A stretch of DNA of 64,000 nucleotides from Dechloromonas denitrificans (GCF_020510685.1 NZ_CP075185.1:3348001-3412000), one strand, 5' to 3'. Counted from the stretch's first letter, positions 34,246-43,862 are shown. Numbers and translations are program-made. The notes: generated by a model from the sequence alone, not told the origin.

Positions 34246-34731
34246 ATGAAGGGCGACAAGAAAATCATCGACATCCTCAACGGCCTGCTGGCCGGCGAAT
34301 TGACCGCCGTCGATCAGTACCTGATCCATGGCGAGATGTACGCCGACATGGGTCTCAACGAGTTGGCCCAGAAGTCGATTCACGAATCCGACCACGAACG
34401 CCAGCACGCCCGGGCACTGATCCAGCGCATCCTGTTCCTCGAAGGTAAGCCGGACCTCAGCAAGCGTGACGGCCTGAAGATCGGCAAGAACGTGCCGGAA
34501 ATGCTGAAATCCGACCTCGCCGTCGAATACAAGGTGGATGGCGAACTGAAGAAAGCCATGGCGGCCTGTGAAAAGGCCCAGGATTACGTAACCCGCGACA
34601 TGCTCGGCGTGCAGCTCGAAGATACCGAAATGGACCACGCCTACTTCCTCGAAAAGCAGCTCAAGCTGATCGAACTGGTCGGTTTGCCGAACTACCAGCA
34701 GAGCCAGATGGGCTCTGGCAGCCCAGCTTAA
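34246..34731 (+). CDS. bfr: bacterioferritin subunit with ferroxidase site but no haem ligand
   Basis: A 161-residue bacterioferritin. Compared with E. coli Bfr, the diiron ligands are kept: Glu18, Glu51, His54, Glu94, and Glu128/His131 (shifted by one). The haem-binding Met52 is replaced by Arg. It should therefore oxidise ferrous iron but not bind haem by itself. GGAG precedes the ATG. A second subunit follows after nine bases, and the two probably form a mixed 24-mer. Confidence 0.92.
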   Translation: MKGDKKIIDILNGLLAGELTAVDQYLIHGEMYADMGLNELAQKSIHESDHERQHARALIQRILFLEGKPDLSKRDGLKIGKNVPEMLKSDLAVEYKVDGELKKAMAACEKAQDYVTRDMLGVQLEDTEMDHAYFLEKQLKLIELVGLPNYQQSQMGSGSPA

Positions 34732-34740
34732 GGAGCGAGC

Positions 34741-35223
34741 ATGAAAGGCGACAAGAAAGTCATCGAAGCCCTGAACAAGGTGCTGAAGAACGAACTGACC
34801 TCGATCAACCAGTATTTCCTGCACGCCCGGATGTTCCGCAATTGGGGCCTGGAAAAACTCAACGACTATCAGTACAAGCAGTCGATCCGCGTCATGAAGG
34901 AAGCCGACGAAGTCATCGAACGCGTCCTCTTCCTCGAAGGCCTGCCCAACCTGCAGAACCTCGGCAAGCTGCTGATCGGCGAAAACGTCGTCGAATGCCT
35001 GGCCGGCGACCTCAAATATGAGCGTGAAATCCAGCGCCCGCTACTGATCGAATCGATCGCCCTGTGCGAGGAACTACAGGACTACGTCAGCCGCGACCTG
35101 CTCGAAGACCTGCTCGAACACAGCGAAGAAGCCATCGACTGGCTGGAAACCCAGCAAAGCCTGATCGAAAACGTAACCCTGCCGAACTACCTGCAGGCCC
35201 ACATGGAACCAGGCGGCGACTGA
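34741..35223 (+). CDS. bfr: bacterioferritin subunit with haem ligand but broken ferroxidase site
   Basis: A 160-residue bacterioferritin. Met52, the haem ligand, is present, but residues at the diiron site are changed: Glu51 to Val, His54 to Glu, Glu128 to Ser and His131 to Ala, with Glu18 and Glu94 kept. It should bind haem at the subunit interface and allow electron entry but not act as a ferroxidase. With the preceding subunit it forms a complementary pair as in several other proteobacteria. Confidence 0.92.
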   Translation: MKGDKKVIEALNKVLKNELTSINQYFLHARMFRNWGLEKLNDYQYKQSIRVMKEADEVIERVLFLEGLPNLQNLGKLLIGENVVECLAGDLKYEREIQRPLLIESIALCEELQDYVSRDLLEDLLEHSEEAIDWLETQQSLIENVTLPNYLQAHMEPGGD

Positions 35224-35248
35224 CCTTCCACGGGTTGCCGAACAAATC

Positions 35249-35279
35249 AAAAAGCCACGGTTTTATGCCGTGGCTTTTT
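35249..35279 (+). terminator. rho-independent terminator after the bfr pair
   Basis: Stem AAAAGCCACGG with CCGTGGCTTTT, a seven-base loop and a T run. The core stem is identical to the terminator after deaD. Confidence 0.9.
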
Positions 35280-35337
35280 AACGTCTGCGCGAGTCGGAAG
35301 ATGCGGCGATGACTCGCTATCAACAGGCATCGACGGA

Positions 35338-36381
35338 TTAGCGCATTCGGATACTGCTGATGATGGCATCCCACCATGCGAGTGCTTCATCCCTCGATAG
35401 AGAAGCGTCGACGTAGGGCCCACCATCGATTTGCCCGCCCATAGACATACTTACAGCAAGAACTGGCTTGACCAGGGTTGACGGTTCCGTAATGAGCGTT
35501 TCAGCTGAAAACAATCTAACGATCTTGTCGTTATCTTTGCCTTGATCAAGTAATTCTTCGGCAGGGCGTCCGCTGATAGTGGTTTTTCCACGGCGTAAAG
35601 TAGTTGAACTGACACCGAGCTTCGTCAGCATATCTGCCTTGCCATCCACCCGCTTCAGTAAGCCACCATCCCCCTTTTCCGGGAGCGAGTTCATGTCAAT
35701 GGTGATGAGGACGTCAGAGTGTGCCTTGCTGCGAAAGGCTAGCGTAAAAACCTCTCCATTCTGACCTGCATTGATGGTGGTGGTACCCATACAAGTACCG
35801 CCTTGAGCACCCGTTGATGCCGGAGTGTAGGTGGTTTCCTGTGCAACTTTGAGTAATTGACGCTCAAAATATTCAATGGGTTTTTCCGATACGTGGTACT
35901 TAAAATTCTCGTAGCGGACTACGGCTTCGCCCCGTTGGGCAAACAGATGCAACCTGAAAGATTCAAGCAGGCTAGGACTTTTATATGCACTCACAAGCGT
36001 CATGGTTTCGTCGATTGCTTTGAGTTCGGCCAGCATGTTTCGAGACTGAGACTTTGCGTTTGGCATCGCCTGCAACTCTCCAACTCTTTGCCGGACTAGT
36101 TGCTGAAATGTCGGCTTTTCGCCATTTAGTCGAGAAAGCTCAATCTGGACCCGCTCAAAATCCTTGCCTAGCCCATAGTAAAGCTGAAGTTCGCTGCCGA
36201 TGGTAAGCGCAAAGTCTTCAGGCAGATCAATCAAATAGCGTCCTACACAGTGGGTGCGCATTGGCGGCAAAGTTGCGGGATCGCTCACAATTTTTTCCTG
36301 AACAAAGTATAGGTAACTCAAAATTGCGACCATCAAGGTCGCAATAATCACGATGGTTTTCCTGGAAAGCTGGCGCATCAT
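35338..36381 (-). CDS. T6SS lipase immunity protein, Tli4-like
   Basis: A 347-residue protein with an N-terminal membrane anchor (TIVIIATLMVAILSYLYFV) and a periplasmic domain of the Tli4 type (MRTHCVGRYLIDLPEDF near the start, and ETLITEPS and SSIRMR near the end). It overlaps the effector gene by four bases (ATGA). It would protect the producer against its own phospholipase in the periplasm. Base composition is clearly lower in GC than the surrounding island. Confidence 0.78.
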   Translation of the reverse strand: MMRQLSRKTIVIIATLMVAILSYLYFVQEKIVSDPATLPPMRTHCVGRYLIDLPEDFALTIGSELQLYYGLGKDFERVQIELSRLNGEKPTFQQLVRQRVGELQAMPNAKSQSRNMLAELKAIDETMTLVSAYKSPSLLESFRLHLFAQRGEAVVRYENFKYHVSEKPIEYFERQLLKVAQETTYTPASTGAQGGTCMGTTTINAGQNGEVFTLAFRSKAHSDVLITIDMNSLPEKGDGGLLKRVDGKADMLTKLGVSSTTLRRGKTTISGRPAEELLDQGKDNDKIVRLFSAETLITEPSTLVKPVLAVSMSMGGQIDGGPYVDASLSRDEALAWWDAIISSIRMR

Positions 36382-38090
36382 GCTGGGCGTTTTGCAATGC
36401 CTGCCAGTTTATTGATGGCATACAAGGTGGTGTGCTGGGCCTTCAAGTCGTGATAGGCGGGTTCGTGACCAAAACCAGCTAATTTGAACTGCTGCCGGAT
36501 ACTCCCGCCACCTTGTGCCAGAGGCGAAGCACCGGAACTGCATGGAACGGTCCCATCGCCCGCACCATCCTGCAGTTCACAATGCAGTTCCCAATAGCTG
36601 CTCTCGTAAGTGCTAGCCATTCCCATACCGAAGGATGGAATGACTTCTGTTTTTCCGCCGACATAGGCGGGAGTGCCACCTTCTTCACGTAGTGCACCAT
36701 GCCCGAGTCCTGTGACGTCTTTTGGGCTTTGTCGTTGCCGTTTATCTGGGGCAATCCCTTGGCGCATGCGCCAGGTCACTTTCTCAAAACTCTTCTGTTT
36801 CTTGTCGGCACCATAGAAAACGTAGGTTGCTGGATGAAATTTGGCGATCAAATCTTGATGAAATCTTTCAGCATCGGCAATGTTGACTTCAAAATCCATC
36901 CATTCAATCGGTGCTCCTTCGCTCGGAGACAGCCAAGCTTCGTTAACTAATCCCCACCATTGTTTTCGCTCTCGATAAATGGCGCTGTAAGACGACTCTC
37001 CGCCTTTGGGCAGGCTGAGTTGGTTTTGCCCTTTGTCGTCGAGAACTTTTAGCCACTCCGATGCGTAGGTTTGCGATGGCAGTAGTTGCAACGCGCCGGG
37101 AGCCTGAGCAAAGACGGCTGTAACCTCTTGGCCGGTACTGCCGATGACCAGACCGGCCCCAAAATCCTCATCTCGCATTCCGACCTTGCAACGCCTGTAA
37201 GCGACTGCTGCACCGGTCGTAGGCATCACACCATGCACAACACCGGCAATTTTTCCCGCCATATCATCAAGTTGTGCACAAGCCCTGGCCACCAGCCCCC
37301 CCATCGAATGAGTGACCAATACAACCTGATCACAGCGGTATTGACCTTTGTTGTAGCTCTTGATCAGTTTAAGGATGCGATCCTGCAAACGTAGTGCGGC
37401 CATAGCGTTACTGTCCAGCCAGTTGTAGCCGCAGGCATAAACTGGCATCAAGAACTTGGCACGGGCCATCAGATCGTCGGTCGTGATGGACTGAAACGGC
37501 GCCTTCTCTGCACCGAAGGGCTCGTCCGGCATCCCCATTTTGATGCCGGGAAATAGCTTGGGTTTGTCACCAGCTTTCGATGGCGCCGATATTGTTGCCT
37601 CGGCCTGGAAATACTCTTGCCACAAGGCCGGATTACGTTCTGCAGGGTTAAGTTGATCATCAAGCCACAAAAGATACTGATGGTAAGAACCTTCGCCAAC
37701 TTCGCCCCAACCTCGCTCCCGGTAGGTCGACTGCGAATATTTTCCATTCTTGGGTAGTTTCCCCCTGTCATCAACCACAGTACGATCAGGGTGAAGTAGT
37801 TTTTGTCGCGGTCCCGAGCCTTTCGTGGCAAAACCTTTCAGCATCCCCCAAGGAATTCCGCCTACGCCGGTATCAAGTCGCCAAACTGGCGTGCCGCCAG
37901 CTTTAGCTTTCAAATTAGAACCCATGATGCCCGGCACAAAAATAACCGGAAGCACATTGAATGGCCCAGCAATGAGGCGAACCGTATCGGTCAAAGACGA
38001 GCCGGTAAGCGTCCACTCGAATGTCGGTTTCCCTGACTTGTCGACTTGCGCTGACTGATTGCGCTCAGTCTTTGGCGGCACAGCGTTCAT
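36378..38090 (-). CDS. T6SS lipase effector, alpha/beta hydrolase (Tle-like)
   Basis: A 570-residue hydrolase without a signal peptide. PVIFVPGIMGSNLKAK near residue 50 is an oxyanion-type segment, and VTHSMGGLVARA near residue 260 holds the likely nucleophile Ser (a T replaces the first Gly of GxSxG). A late GDGTVP (about 525) carries the probable catalytic Asp, and a His follows at GFGHEPAYHD. It lies directly behind vgrG with a four-base overlap and ahead of the immunity gene, the usual arrangement of a T6SS cargo effector. It probably cleaves membrane lipids of rival bacteria. Confidence 0.8.
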   Translation of the reverse strand: MNAVPPKTERNQSAQVDKSGKPTFEWTLTGSSLTDTVRLIAGPFNVLPVIFVPGIMGSNLKAKAGGTPVWRLDTGVGGIPWGMLKGFATKGSGPRQKLLHPDRTVVDDRGKLPKNGKYSQSTYRERGWGEVGEGSYHQYLLWLDDQLNPAERNPALWQEYFQAEATISAPSKAGDKPKLFPGIKMGMPDEPFGAEKAPFQSITTDDLMARAKFLMPVYACGYNWLDSNAMAALRLQDRILKLIKSYNKGQYRCDQVVLVTHSMGGLVARACAQLDDMAGKIAGVVHGVMPTTGAAVAYRRCKVGMRDEDFGAGLVIGSTGQEVTAVFAQAPGALQLLPSQTYASEWLKVLDDKGQNQLSLPKGGESSYSAIYRERKQWWGLVNEAWLSPSEGAPIEWMDFEVNIADAERFHQDLIAKFHPATYVFYGADKKQKSFEKVTWRMRQGIAPDKRQRQSPKDVTGLGHGALREEGGTPAYVGGKTEVIPSFGMGMASTYESSYWELHCELQDGAGDGTVPCSSGASPLAQGGGSIRQQFKLAGFGHEPAYHDLKAQHTTLYAINKLAGIAKRPA

Positions 38091-41000
38091 TGAGCACCTC
38101 CACTACTAATTCGACCAAGGACACGGATCGTCAGTTTTTCAATATTGAAGCCTTGCTGAAGCGGAATCATGCCTTGGGCATCGGTAACAACAGGGGTCTT
38201 GGTGCCATCCGGCTTGATGATTTCTAGTCGCATATTGGCTAGTGGATCGCCCACTGTATCGGTTAACTGAAATTTTTCGTCGAACAACATCGACTCGCGA
38301 GGCATCTCTGGCAAGGCAAAAGGAGAGCTCTCCGGTCCGCTAAAACTCTTCTTGCTCGCATGCACGGTAATCGTCCCCGGGCACTGCACCGTAATCCCGC
38401 CATCAATCGTGATGCTCGCCCCACCGGCCACTGCGAGGTGGATCTTCTTCGCCGCCGCGAAGTCAATATTCGCGTTAGCACTGACCAGCTTCATCTCCTT
38501 CTTGGCCAGGAACTTCATTTCGTCGCTTTGCGCCTGCAGCTCGAGGTCGTCCTTGGCGGCGATTAGCTTGATGCCGGTGTTGCCGTCGCCGGCCTTGATC
38601 GCCCCGGCCAAGAGGCCGATGGCCTGGCCGCTGTGGATGCGGGTCTTGCCGGCGATGGCGAAGTTGCTGTCTTCGCCGCTTTCGAAGGTGGTGGTTTCGC
38701 CGTTGGCATATTGCAGGTTCTGGCCGGCGACGCTGGCGAAGTCGCCTTTGGCGGCCTGGATGATGGCCGGGTCGGTGAGGTGGGGGACTTTGTTTTGGCC
38801 GGTGGCGGTGTTCTTGGCGTCGGCGTCGCTGAGCGCGGCGTTCTGATCCTTGGCGTCCGCCATGCCGCTCGCCACTTTGTGCAGGGCCTTGAGCGGTGCG
38901 GCGCTGTCGTCGATGGTGCTTTTGTTTTGCCCGATGCTGCCGATGGCGCTGGCGAGCTTGACGGTCTGGTGAGTGCCGGCGGCTTGGCTGAGGGTTTGGG
39001 CCAGGGTGTCGGCTTGTTTGAGCAGCGCCATGGCCGGGGCCATGTCGCCGGCCGGGGTGCCGGGTGTGCCATGGGGCCAGGTGCTCATGATCAAACCGCG
39101 GCCGGCGCGCAGCGCGCCGTAGGCGTCGGTTCGGAGTTCGGTGCCGGTGCCGCGGAAGCTGCCACGGTAGTTATCGGCCTGGTGAACCAGATGGCCGAGG
39201 TTGAGTTCGCTGCTGTGTTGCGTCGATTTGAGCTGGATGCGTTGCTGGTTGTCGGTGTCGTCCATGACCAGCTGGTTGAAACCGGCACCGCCGAATTCCT
39301 TGCTCTTGAAGCCGGTCAGGGCGGACGGATGGTTGTGGCTGCTTTCGGCGGCGCCGTGCCAGGCCGGACTGTTGCCGCCGGCGAGGTTGCCCTGGCCGCT
39401 GGTGCGCTGGTCGCTGGCTTGTTCAAAGACCGAGGTGTCGCTTTCGCCTGAAGTACCGCCCGGCGTGGCGGCGATACCGCCTTCGCCTTGGCCGTTGTAG
39501 AGGGCGCCCATCAGGTAGGGGCGGTCGATGTCGCCACCGAGGAAGTCGACAAGGACTTCCTGACCGATCCGCGGCAGCCATTGCCAGCCCATGCCCGGGC
39601 CGGCCTGTCGGCTGAGGACGCGGATCCAGCAGGAATCCCTGTCATCTGATGCTTCGGCTTGTTGCCAGTGGAAGCGGATCTTGACGCGACCGAGGGCGTC
39701 GCACCACAACTCGTCGCTGCCATTGGCGGCGGTTTCGCCGTTCGGCCCGACGACCAGGGCGCTCATCGGTCCTGGCGCGGTCGGCCGGGGGTTGAGGCGG
39801 GCACCGGTGTCGTCTACTAAACGGGGGCGCCACGGGGTCTTGTTGCGCAGTGCGGCGAAGCGGTTGGCGTAGCCGCGTTCGCTGGCCAGCTCGAGGAGTT
39901 CGGCCGGCAGCCGCGCCGGGGCGCGCAGCGGCTCGATGAGGTCGCCGGTGGCCAGGGCGCGGGGGTCGTCGATCAGTTGGCTTTGCCCGAGACGGCTGGC
40001 GATGGCGCTGATGGACTGGCCGGTGAGGTTGTTGATGCCGAGGTGGGTGACCTCGGTGATGACGTAGCCGGCGGGGCCGTCGTTCGGGGCGTCGGGTTGG
40101 CTCGGCAGGCCGAGCAGGTCGAGGCGGGTGCCGGGGCGCAGGCTGCGCACGGTACCCCGGCCGAGCCAGGTCTGGTAGCGGGCTTCGAGGGCTTCCATGG
40201 CAAGCCGGCCATAACGTTCTGCTTCGCCGCTGTTGGCGAAGGCGTAGAGTCCGCTGTCGTCGTAGGATTCGAGGACCGGGGCGCGCGGGCTGCCGTATGT
40301 CTGGGCGGTCGGTACGCTGGTGCTGATGCTGCGCTTGGCTTTGTAGTCGTAGCCGAGCTGGGTGGCGAGGGTGCTGAAGAGTCGACGGTGTTCGCCAAAG
40401 GCGAGGATGACGTCCTGATCTTCCTGCGAGTCGGCCCGGTGATAACGGATGCCCTGGCCTCCGTTAGCCGATTGCGACAGCACGTCTTCCGGGAAACGCT
40501 GGCTGTCGGCGAAGAGGCGGATGCGATGGCCGCCGGGTGCCGCTGGATCTTCTTCAGCTGCCCAGCCGAGGCCTTCTTCAGCGAGCACGCGGGAGACGAA
40601 GGCGTAGTCGGATTCGTTGTACTGGACGCAGTAGCTGCGCGACCGTGTGTCGGCCATGAACGGTGCGACATCGTCGGACCACTGCCAGCCGGCGATGTCG
40701 GCATAGTCGGCGAAGACGGCTTCGACGATATCGATCACCGTGCAGTTCTGGAAAACCCGGTTGTGCCGGCCGCGGCTGAGCAACCACAGCCAGGGTATGA
40801 CGATCAGGCGGTAGCGGGTGAAGCCGCCGTCGGAACCAAGCTTGAGGGCGGCGCGGACGTAGCCGCTGCGCGGGCTGGTGCTGCCATCGGAAAGCCGGGT
40901 GACGAGGCTGACGGCGCGACCGATAAAGCGCTTGAGTTCGAGATGGACGTCGGTCGATAGCAGATCGATGCCGTATTCAAAACCGGCCGAGAGACTTTCC

Positions 41001-41140
41001 TGGCCCCACCAGGCTTCAACCGGCAGCTCCGGCCCGGCTTCGTCACGCCAGGTCAGGCTGTAGAGACGGGTCTCGGAGGTGAATGGTTCGAGCATGAGGT
41101 CAGCGCCTGAAAGTTGAGGTTTGACAGAACGAAACGCCAT
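38087..41140 (-). CDS. vgrG: T6SS spike protein VgrG with C-terminal carrier domain
   Basis: A 1017-residue VgrG: gp27-like N-terminal domain (LEPFTSETRLYSLTWRDEAG), OB/gp5 segment (RVKIRFHWQQAEASDDRDSCWIRV is split across this region), a DUF2345 beta-helix (about 780-920) and a C-terminal extension (about 935-1017) that looks like a transthyretin-type or Ig-like fold (DTVGDPLANMRLEII). Such extensions carry cognate effectors. The ATG at 41140 is chosen; a TTG just upstream is less likely. GC content falls sharply at the extension and stays low in the effector and immunity genes. No other T6SS structural genes are in the window. Confidence 0.88.
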   Translation of the reverse strand: MAFRSVKPQLSGADLMLEPFTSETRLYSLTWRDEAGPELPVEAWWGQESLSAGFEYGIDLLSTDVHLELKRFIGRAVSLVTRLSDGSTSPRSGYVRAALKLGSDGGFTRYRLIVIPWLWLLSRGRHNRVFQNCTVIDIVEAVFADYADIAGWQWSDDVAPFMADTRSRSYCVQYNESDYAFVSRVLAEEGLGWAAEEDPAAPGGHRIRLFADSQRFPEDVLSQSANGGQGIRYHRADSQEDQDVILAFGEHRRLFSTLATQLGYDYKAKRSISTSVPTAQTYGSPRAPVLESYDDSGLYAFANSGEAERYGRLAMEALEARYQTWLGRGTVRSLRPGTRLDLLGLPSQPDAPNDGPAGYVITEVTHLGINNLTGQSISAIASRLGQSQLIDDPRALATGDLIEPLRAPARLPAELLELASERGYANRFAALRNKTPWRPRLVDDTGARLNPRPTAPGPMSALVVGPNGETAANGSDELWCDALGRVKIRFHWQQAEASDDRDSCWIRVLSRQAGPGMGWQWLPRIGQEVLVDFLGGDIDRPYLMGALYNGQGEGGIAATPGGTSGESDTSVFEQASDQRTSGQGNLAGGNSPAWHGAAESSHNHPSALTGFKSKEFGGAGFNQLVMDDTDNQQRIQLKSTQHSSELNLGHLVHQADNYRGSFRGTGTELRTDAYGALRAGRGLIMSTWPHGTPGTPAGDMAPAMALLKQADTLAQTLSQAAGTHQTVKLASAIGSIGQNKSTIDDSAAPLKALHKVASGMADAKDQNAALSDADAKNTATGQNKVPHLTDPAIIQAAKGDFASVAGQNLQYANGETTTFESGEDSNFAIAGKTRIHSGQAIGLLAGAIKAGDGNTGIKLIAAKDDLELQAQSDEMKFLAKKEMKLVSANANIDFAAAKKIHLAVAGGASITIDGGITVQCPGTITVHASKKSFSGPESSPFALPEMPRESMLFDEKFQLTDTVGDPLANMRLEIIKPDGTKTPVVTDAQGMIPLQQGFNIEKLTIRVLGRISSGGAQ

Positions 41141-41323
41141 CAATCAATGACAATTGCGTAGCCGGGCATTTTACGCAATTTGGCTGAATGACGTTGATTT
41201 TTTTGCCGTTGGCATGATCGTCGCTCAGACAGCGATGCCCCCTCGCTGCGCCGCCACCGTCAGTAGCCCCGACAGGACTTTCAGGGCTGTCGGATAAATC
41301 GCAGTTATTAATCCGAGATGCTA

Positions 41324-41351
41324 TTGACAGTCATTCTCATCTATATAAAAT
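41324..41351 (+). promoter_or_regulatory. Fur-controlled bfd promoter
   Basis: TTGACA at 41324-41329, a 16-base spacer and TAAAAT at 41346-41351. The spacer carries a Fur-box-like GTCATTCTCATCTAT. Confidence 0.7.
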
Positions 41352-41399
41352 AGGAACTGTTCGCATTTGAACGCCCACCCTTCTCCAGGGAGTCGATCC

Positions 41400-41603
41400 A
41401 TGTATGTCTGTGTTTGTCAGGCCGTTACCGACCGCCAGATTCGCGAGGCCGCCGAAGGTGGCGCGCGCACGCTCAGGGACTTGCGGCGCGATCTCGGGGT
41501 AACGCGCGATTGCGGACGATGTGCCTCGTGCGCCCACGAATGCCTGCAGGAAGCCCACGCCGATCTGGGCAAGCCGGGCAAGGTGATGCGCAAGGCGGCT
41601 TGA
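41400..41603 (+). CDS. bfd: bacterioferritin-associated ferredoxin
   Basis: A 67-residue [2Fe-2S] protein of the BFD family with cluster ligands Cys4, Cys6, Cys38 and Cys41 (CVC and CGRC) and further Cys44 and Cys48. It reduces ferric iron in the bacterioferritin core through the haem, releasing ferrous iron. AGGGAG precedes the ATG. It stands alone under a Fur box, so it is made when iron is scarce, which fits mobilisation of iron from the bfr pair encoded at 34246-35223. Confidence 0.93.
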   Translation: MYVCVCQAVTDRQIREAAEGGARTLRDLRRDLGVTRDCGRCASCAHECLQEAHADLGKPGKVMRKAA

Positions 41604-41626
41604 ATACCGTATCGGATGGACGATCA

Positions 41627-41648
41627 GGGGGCTGCTGCCCCCTTTTTT
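41627..41648 (+). terminator. rho-independent terminator after bfd
   Basis: Stem GGGGGC with GCCCCC, loop TGCT, followed by six T residues. Confidence 0.9.
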
Positions 41649-41669
41649 ACGCGCGCCGATTGCCGCCCT

Positions 41670-43808
41670 TTACCACTTCGCTTCGAGCGTCAGCATATAG
41701 CTCGCCATCCCCGGCGTGAAACCATCTTCAGTTCGCAACAAGGCACCGCTGCCGTCGGTCTCGGTCAGGTAGTTGCGACGCGCCTCCTTGGTCACGTTCT
41801 GGGCCGAGAATCGCAAGGCGACCTGCCGGTCGATCTTGTACAGCGCATACAGATCCAGTTGCCGGCGCGCCCCCTGCAACTGCTTGACGGTTGCGCTGCT
41901 CTCGCGATCGAGGGCGGAAACGTAGTTGAAATTCCCGCCGAGGGTCAGACGCAGCGAAGAAATTTCGTAGTCTGCCCCGACATTGGCACTCTTGCGCGGC
42001 CCCTCGCCGGCGCCCAGGCCCTCGACCTTGTCCAGCATCCGGGTATCGGTGTAGGCGGCGTTGCCACGCACGGTCAGCGCCGGCAAGCCGAGTGCGATCA
42101 TCTTGCTCTTGAAGTCGAAGACTAGGCCACGCAATTCCGCCTCGCCGACGTTGTACGGACGTTCGACCCAGCGGCCGGATTCCTGCTCGGTCAAACGCTG
42201 CGTGTAGTTCTGCACCTGGCGATGAAAAACCGACAGTCCGACCGTCCCGGCCCGCTGGTCGAGGAAATATTCGACGCCGGCTTCGATGCTGCGCAGGCGT
42301 TCGGGAGCGAGGTTGGGGTTGCCGCCGCGATCCGCGTTGCTCGACGAGTTGGTGCCGCTGGACAGGCGCGTCACCGGCAGCAGTTCGCGCGAGAACGGCA
42401 CACGGCTGTTGCGGGCGATGCTGGCGCGCAGGTTCCACTGGTCGGTGAGCTGCCACAGGTAATGCAATGAGGGATCGAGGGCGCGGAACTTGCGGTCGAT
42501 TTCCCCCGAACTACTGTCGTCGATCTGCGTCTGCAGGTAGGTCCAGCGCAGCCCCGGCGTCATCAGATGACGTTCGGAGATCTGCCATTCGTCCTGCCCC
42601 CAGACGACCTGGCGGTTTTCCTTGAGAGTGGCGACATTGGAAGAAGTCTGGCTGCCGCTGCGCCGTTGCGTGTCCTCGCTCGACTTGCCGCGCAGCTCTC
42701 CGGCCACCGTCACCACGTGGGCATCGAAGAACAGGTGCTTGGTGCGCAAATCGCCGATCCATTCGGTCTCGGTCCGTTCGCTGCGGTCGGCAATCGAGGA
42801 GGTCATCGCGCCGGTCGAATCGTACTTTCCGGAACGCTTGTCGGCCGCTTCGGACTCGCCCTGGACGGTGAATTTGGCCGTCGTCTCGGCCCCTTGGGTG
42901 GCGCTCAGACGCCATTCGCTACCCAGCCTTCCCATCGTCCGCCGGGTTTCGTCACGTTCGTTATCGCTACTCGACACCCCATTGGTGCTGCGCGCAACCT
43001 TGGTCGTCCGCTCATCTTCGGTGTGCGAGAAGAAAGGGCTCAGCGTGAACCGCTGGTTACCGGCGAATTTCCAGGAAAACCGCGGCGACAATGTGATGTT
43101 GGTATCGTTGCCGGTCGTCGTCGAGTATTCGCTGATCTGACCGTTCGACATACCGCCGCCGTAAGTTGTCGCATCGAGTTCGCGCTTGCCAGAAGCGGGC
43201 CGCCGGTTGATGGCCCCGGACAGCAGGTAGCCCGAATCGCCGTCCGGCTCGCCGTACTGCCCTTCGAGGCGAAACTGGGGATCATCGCCGACCGCGCCGA
43301 CGCCGACCTTCAGCCCACGCGTCGCCTTGGGCGGCACATCGCGCATGACCAGGTTGATCACGCCGGCCGGATTGAGTACCGGGAATTCCGCCGTGCTGTT
43401 GCGGATGATCTCGACGCGCTCGATCATCTCGACAGGGAGGCGCAGCGCGGTTGCCGGGTTGCGGTCGCCGCCCGGCAACGGCTGGCCATCGACGAGGATC
43501 TGCGGCATGTTGCGGTCCGGCCCACGGCCACGGCCACGCGGCCCGCTGTCCATGTCAGTAAACATGCCGGTGCCCGGCAGCTTGCGCAGCAGTTCGCCGA
43601 CGCTCGCCGCATCGAGGGTATCGAGTTCCTCGCGGTCGAAAACCAGCTTGCCGGCCGAGGCATTGCGGCGGATTTCCTGGGCTTCCGACTTGGCGGAAAC
43701 CAGCACTTCCGACAACACCGCGTCCTGGGCGAGTGCTCCGCCGGCGCCCAGCAGGGCCAGGCTGGTGCCGATGAGGCCGCCAATATCTTTATACGCACGA
43801 ATACTCAT
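41670..43808 (-). CDS. TonB-dependent outer-membrane receptor
   Basis: A 712-residue receptor from an ATG eight bases after AGGAG; a longer frame upstream lacks a ribosome site. Signal peptide ends GGALAQ. The TonB-box-like LSEVLVSAKSEA is followed by a plug with an unusual Gly/Arg-rich loop (DSGPRGRGRGPDRN) and IRNSTAEFPVLNPAGVINLVMR. The barrel ends in MLTLEAKW. It lacks the FRAP/NPNL pair, so haem is less likely; a siderophore or other metal chelate is possible. No Fur box is clear upstream, but two GCCAGCC leader elements are. Its tail matches the 110-residue remnant in the haem operon. Confidence 0.78.
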   Translation of the reverse strand: MSIRAYKDIGGLIGTSLALLGAGGALAQDAVLSEVLVSAKSEAQEIRRNASAGKLVFDREELDTLDAASVGELLRKLPGTGMFTDMDSGPRGRGRGPDRNMPQILVDGQPLPGGDRNPATALRLPVEMIERVEIIRNSTAEFPVLNPAGVINLVMRDVPPKATRGLKVGVGAVGDDPQFRLEGQYGEPDGDSGYLLSGAINRRPASGKRELDATTYGGGMSNGQISEYSTTTGNDTNITLSPRFSWKFAGNQRFTLSPFFSHTEDERTTKVARSTNGVSSSDNERDETRRTMGRLGSEWRLSATQGAETTAKFTVQGESEAADKRSGKYDSTGAMTSSIADRSERTETEWIGDLRTKHLFFDAHVVTVAGELRGKSSEDTQRRSGSQTSSNVATLKENRQVVWGQDEWQISERHLMTPGLRWTYLQTQIDDSSSGEIDRKFRALDPSLHYLWQLTDQWNLRASIARNSRVPFSRELLPVTRLSSGTNSSSNADRGGNPNLAPERLRSIEAGVEYFLDQRAGTVGLSVFHRQVQNYTQRLTEQESGRWVERPYNVGEAELRGLVFDFKSKMIALGLPALTVRGNAAYTDTRMLDKVEGLGAGEGPRKSANVGADYEISSLRLTLGGNFNYVSALDRESSATVKQLQGARRQLDLYALYKIDRQVALRFSAQNVTKEARRNYLTETDGSGALLRTEDGFTPGMASYMLTLEAKW

Positions 43809-43843
43809 GCTGAGTGCTCCTGGGGATTGAACGACAATACCCT

Positions 43844-43862
43844 GGCTGGCGGCGGCTGGCTT
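43844..43862 (-). repeat. GCCAGCC leader repeats (minus strand)
   Basis: Read on the minus strand, AAGCCAGCC (43854-43862) and GCCAGCC (43844-43850) precede the receptor ribosome site. Confidence 0.5.
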
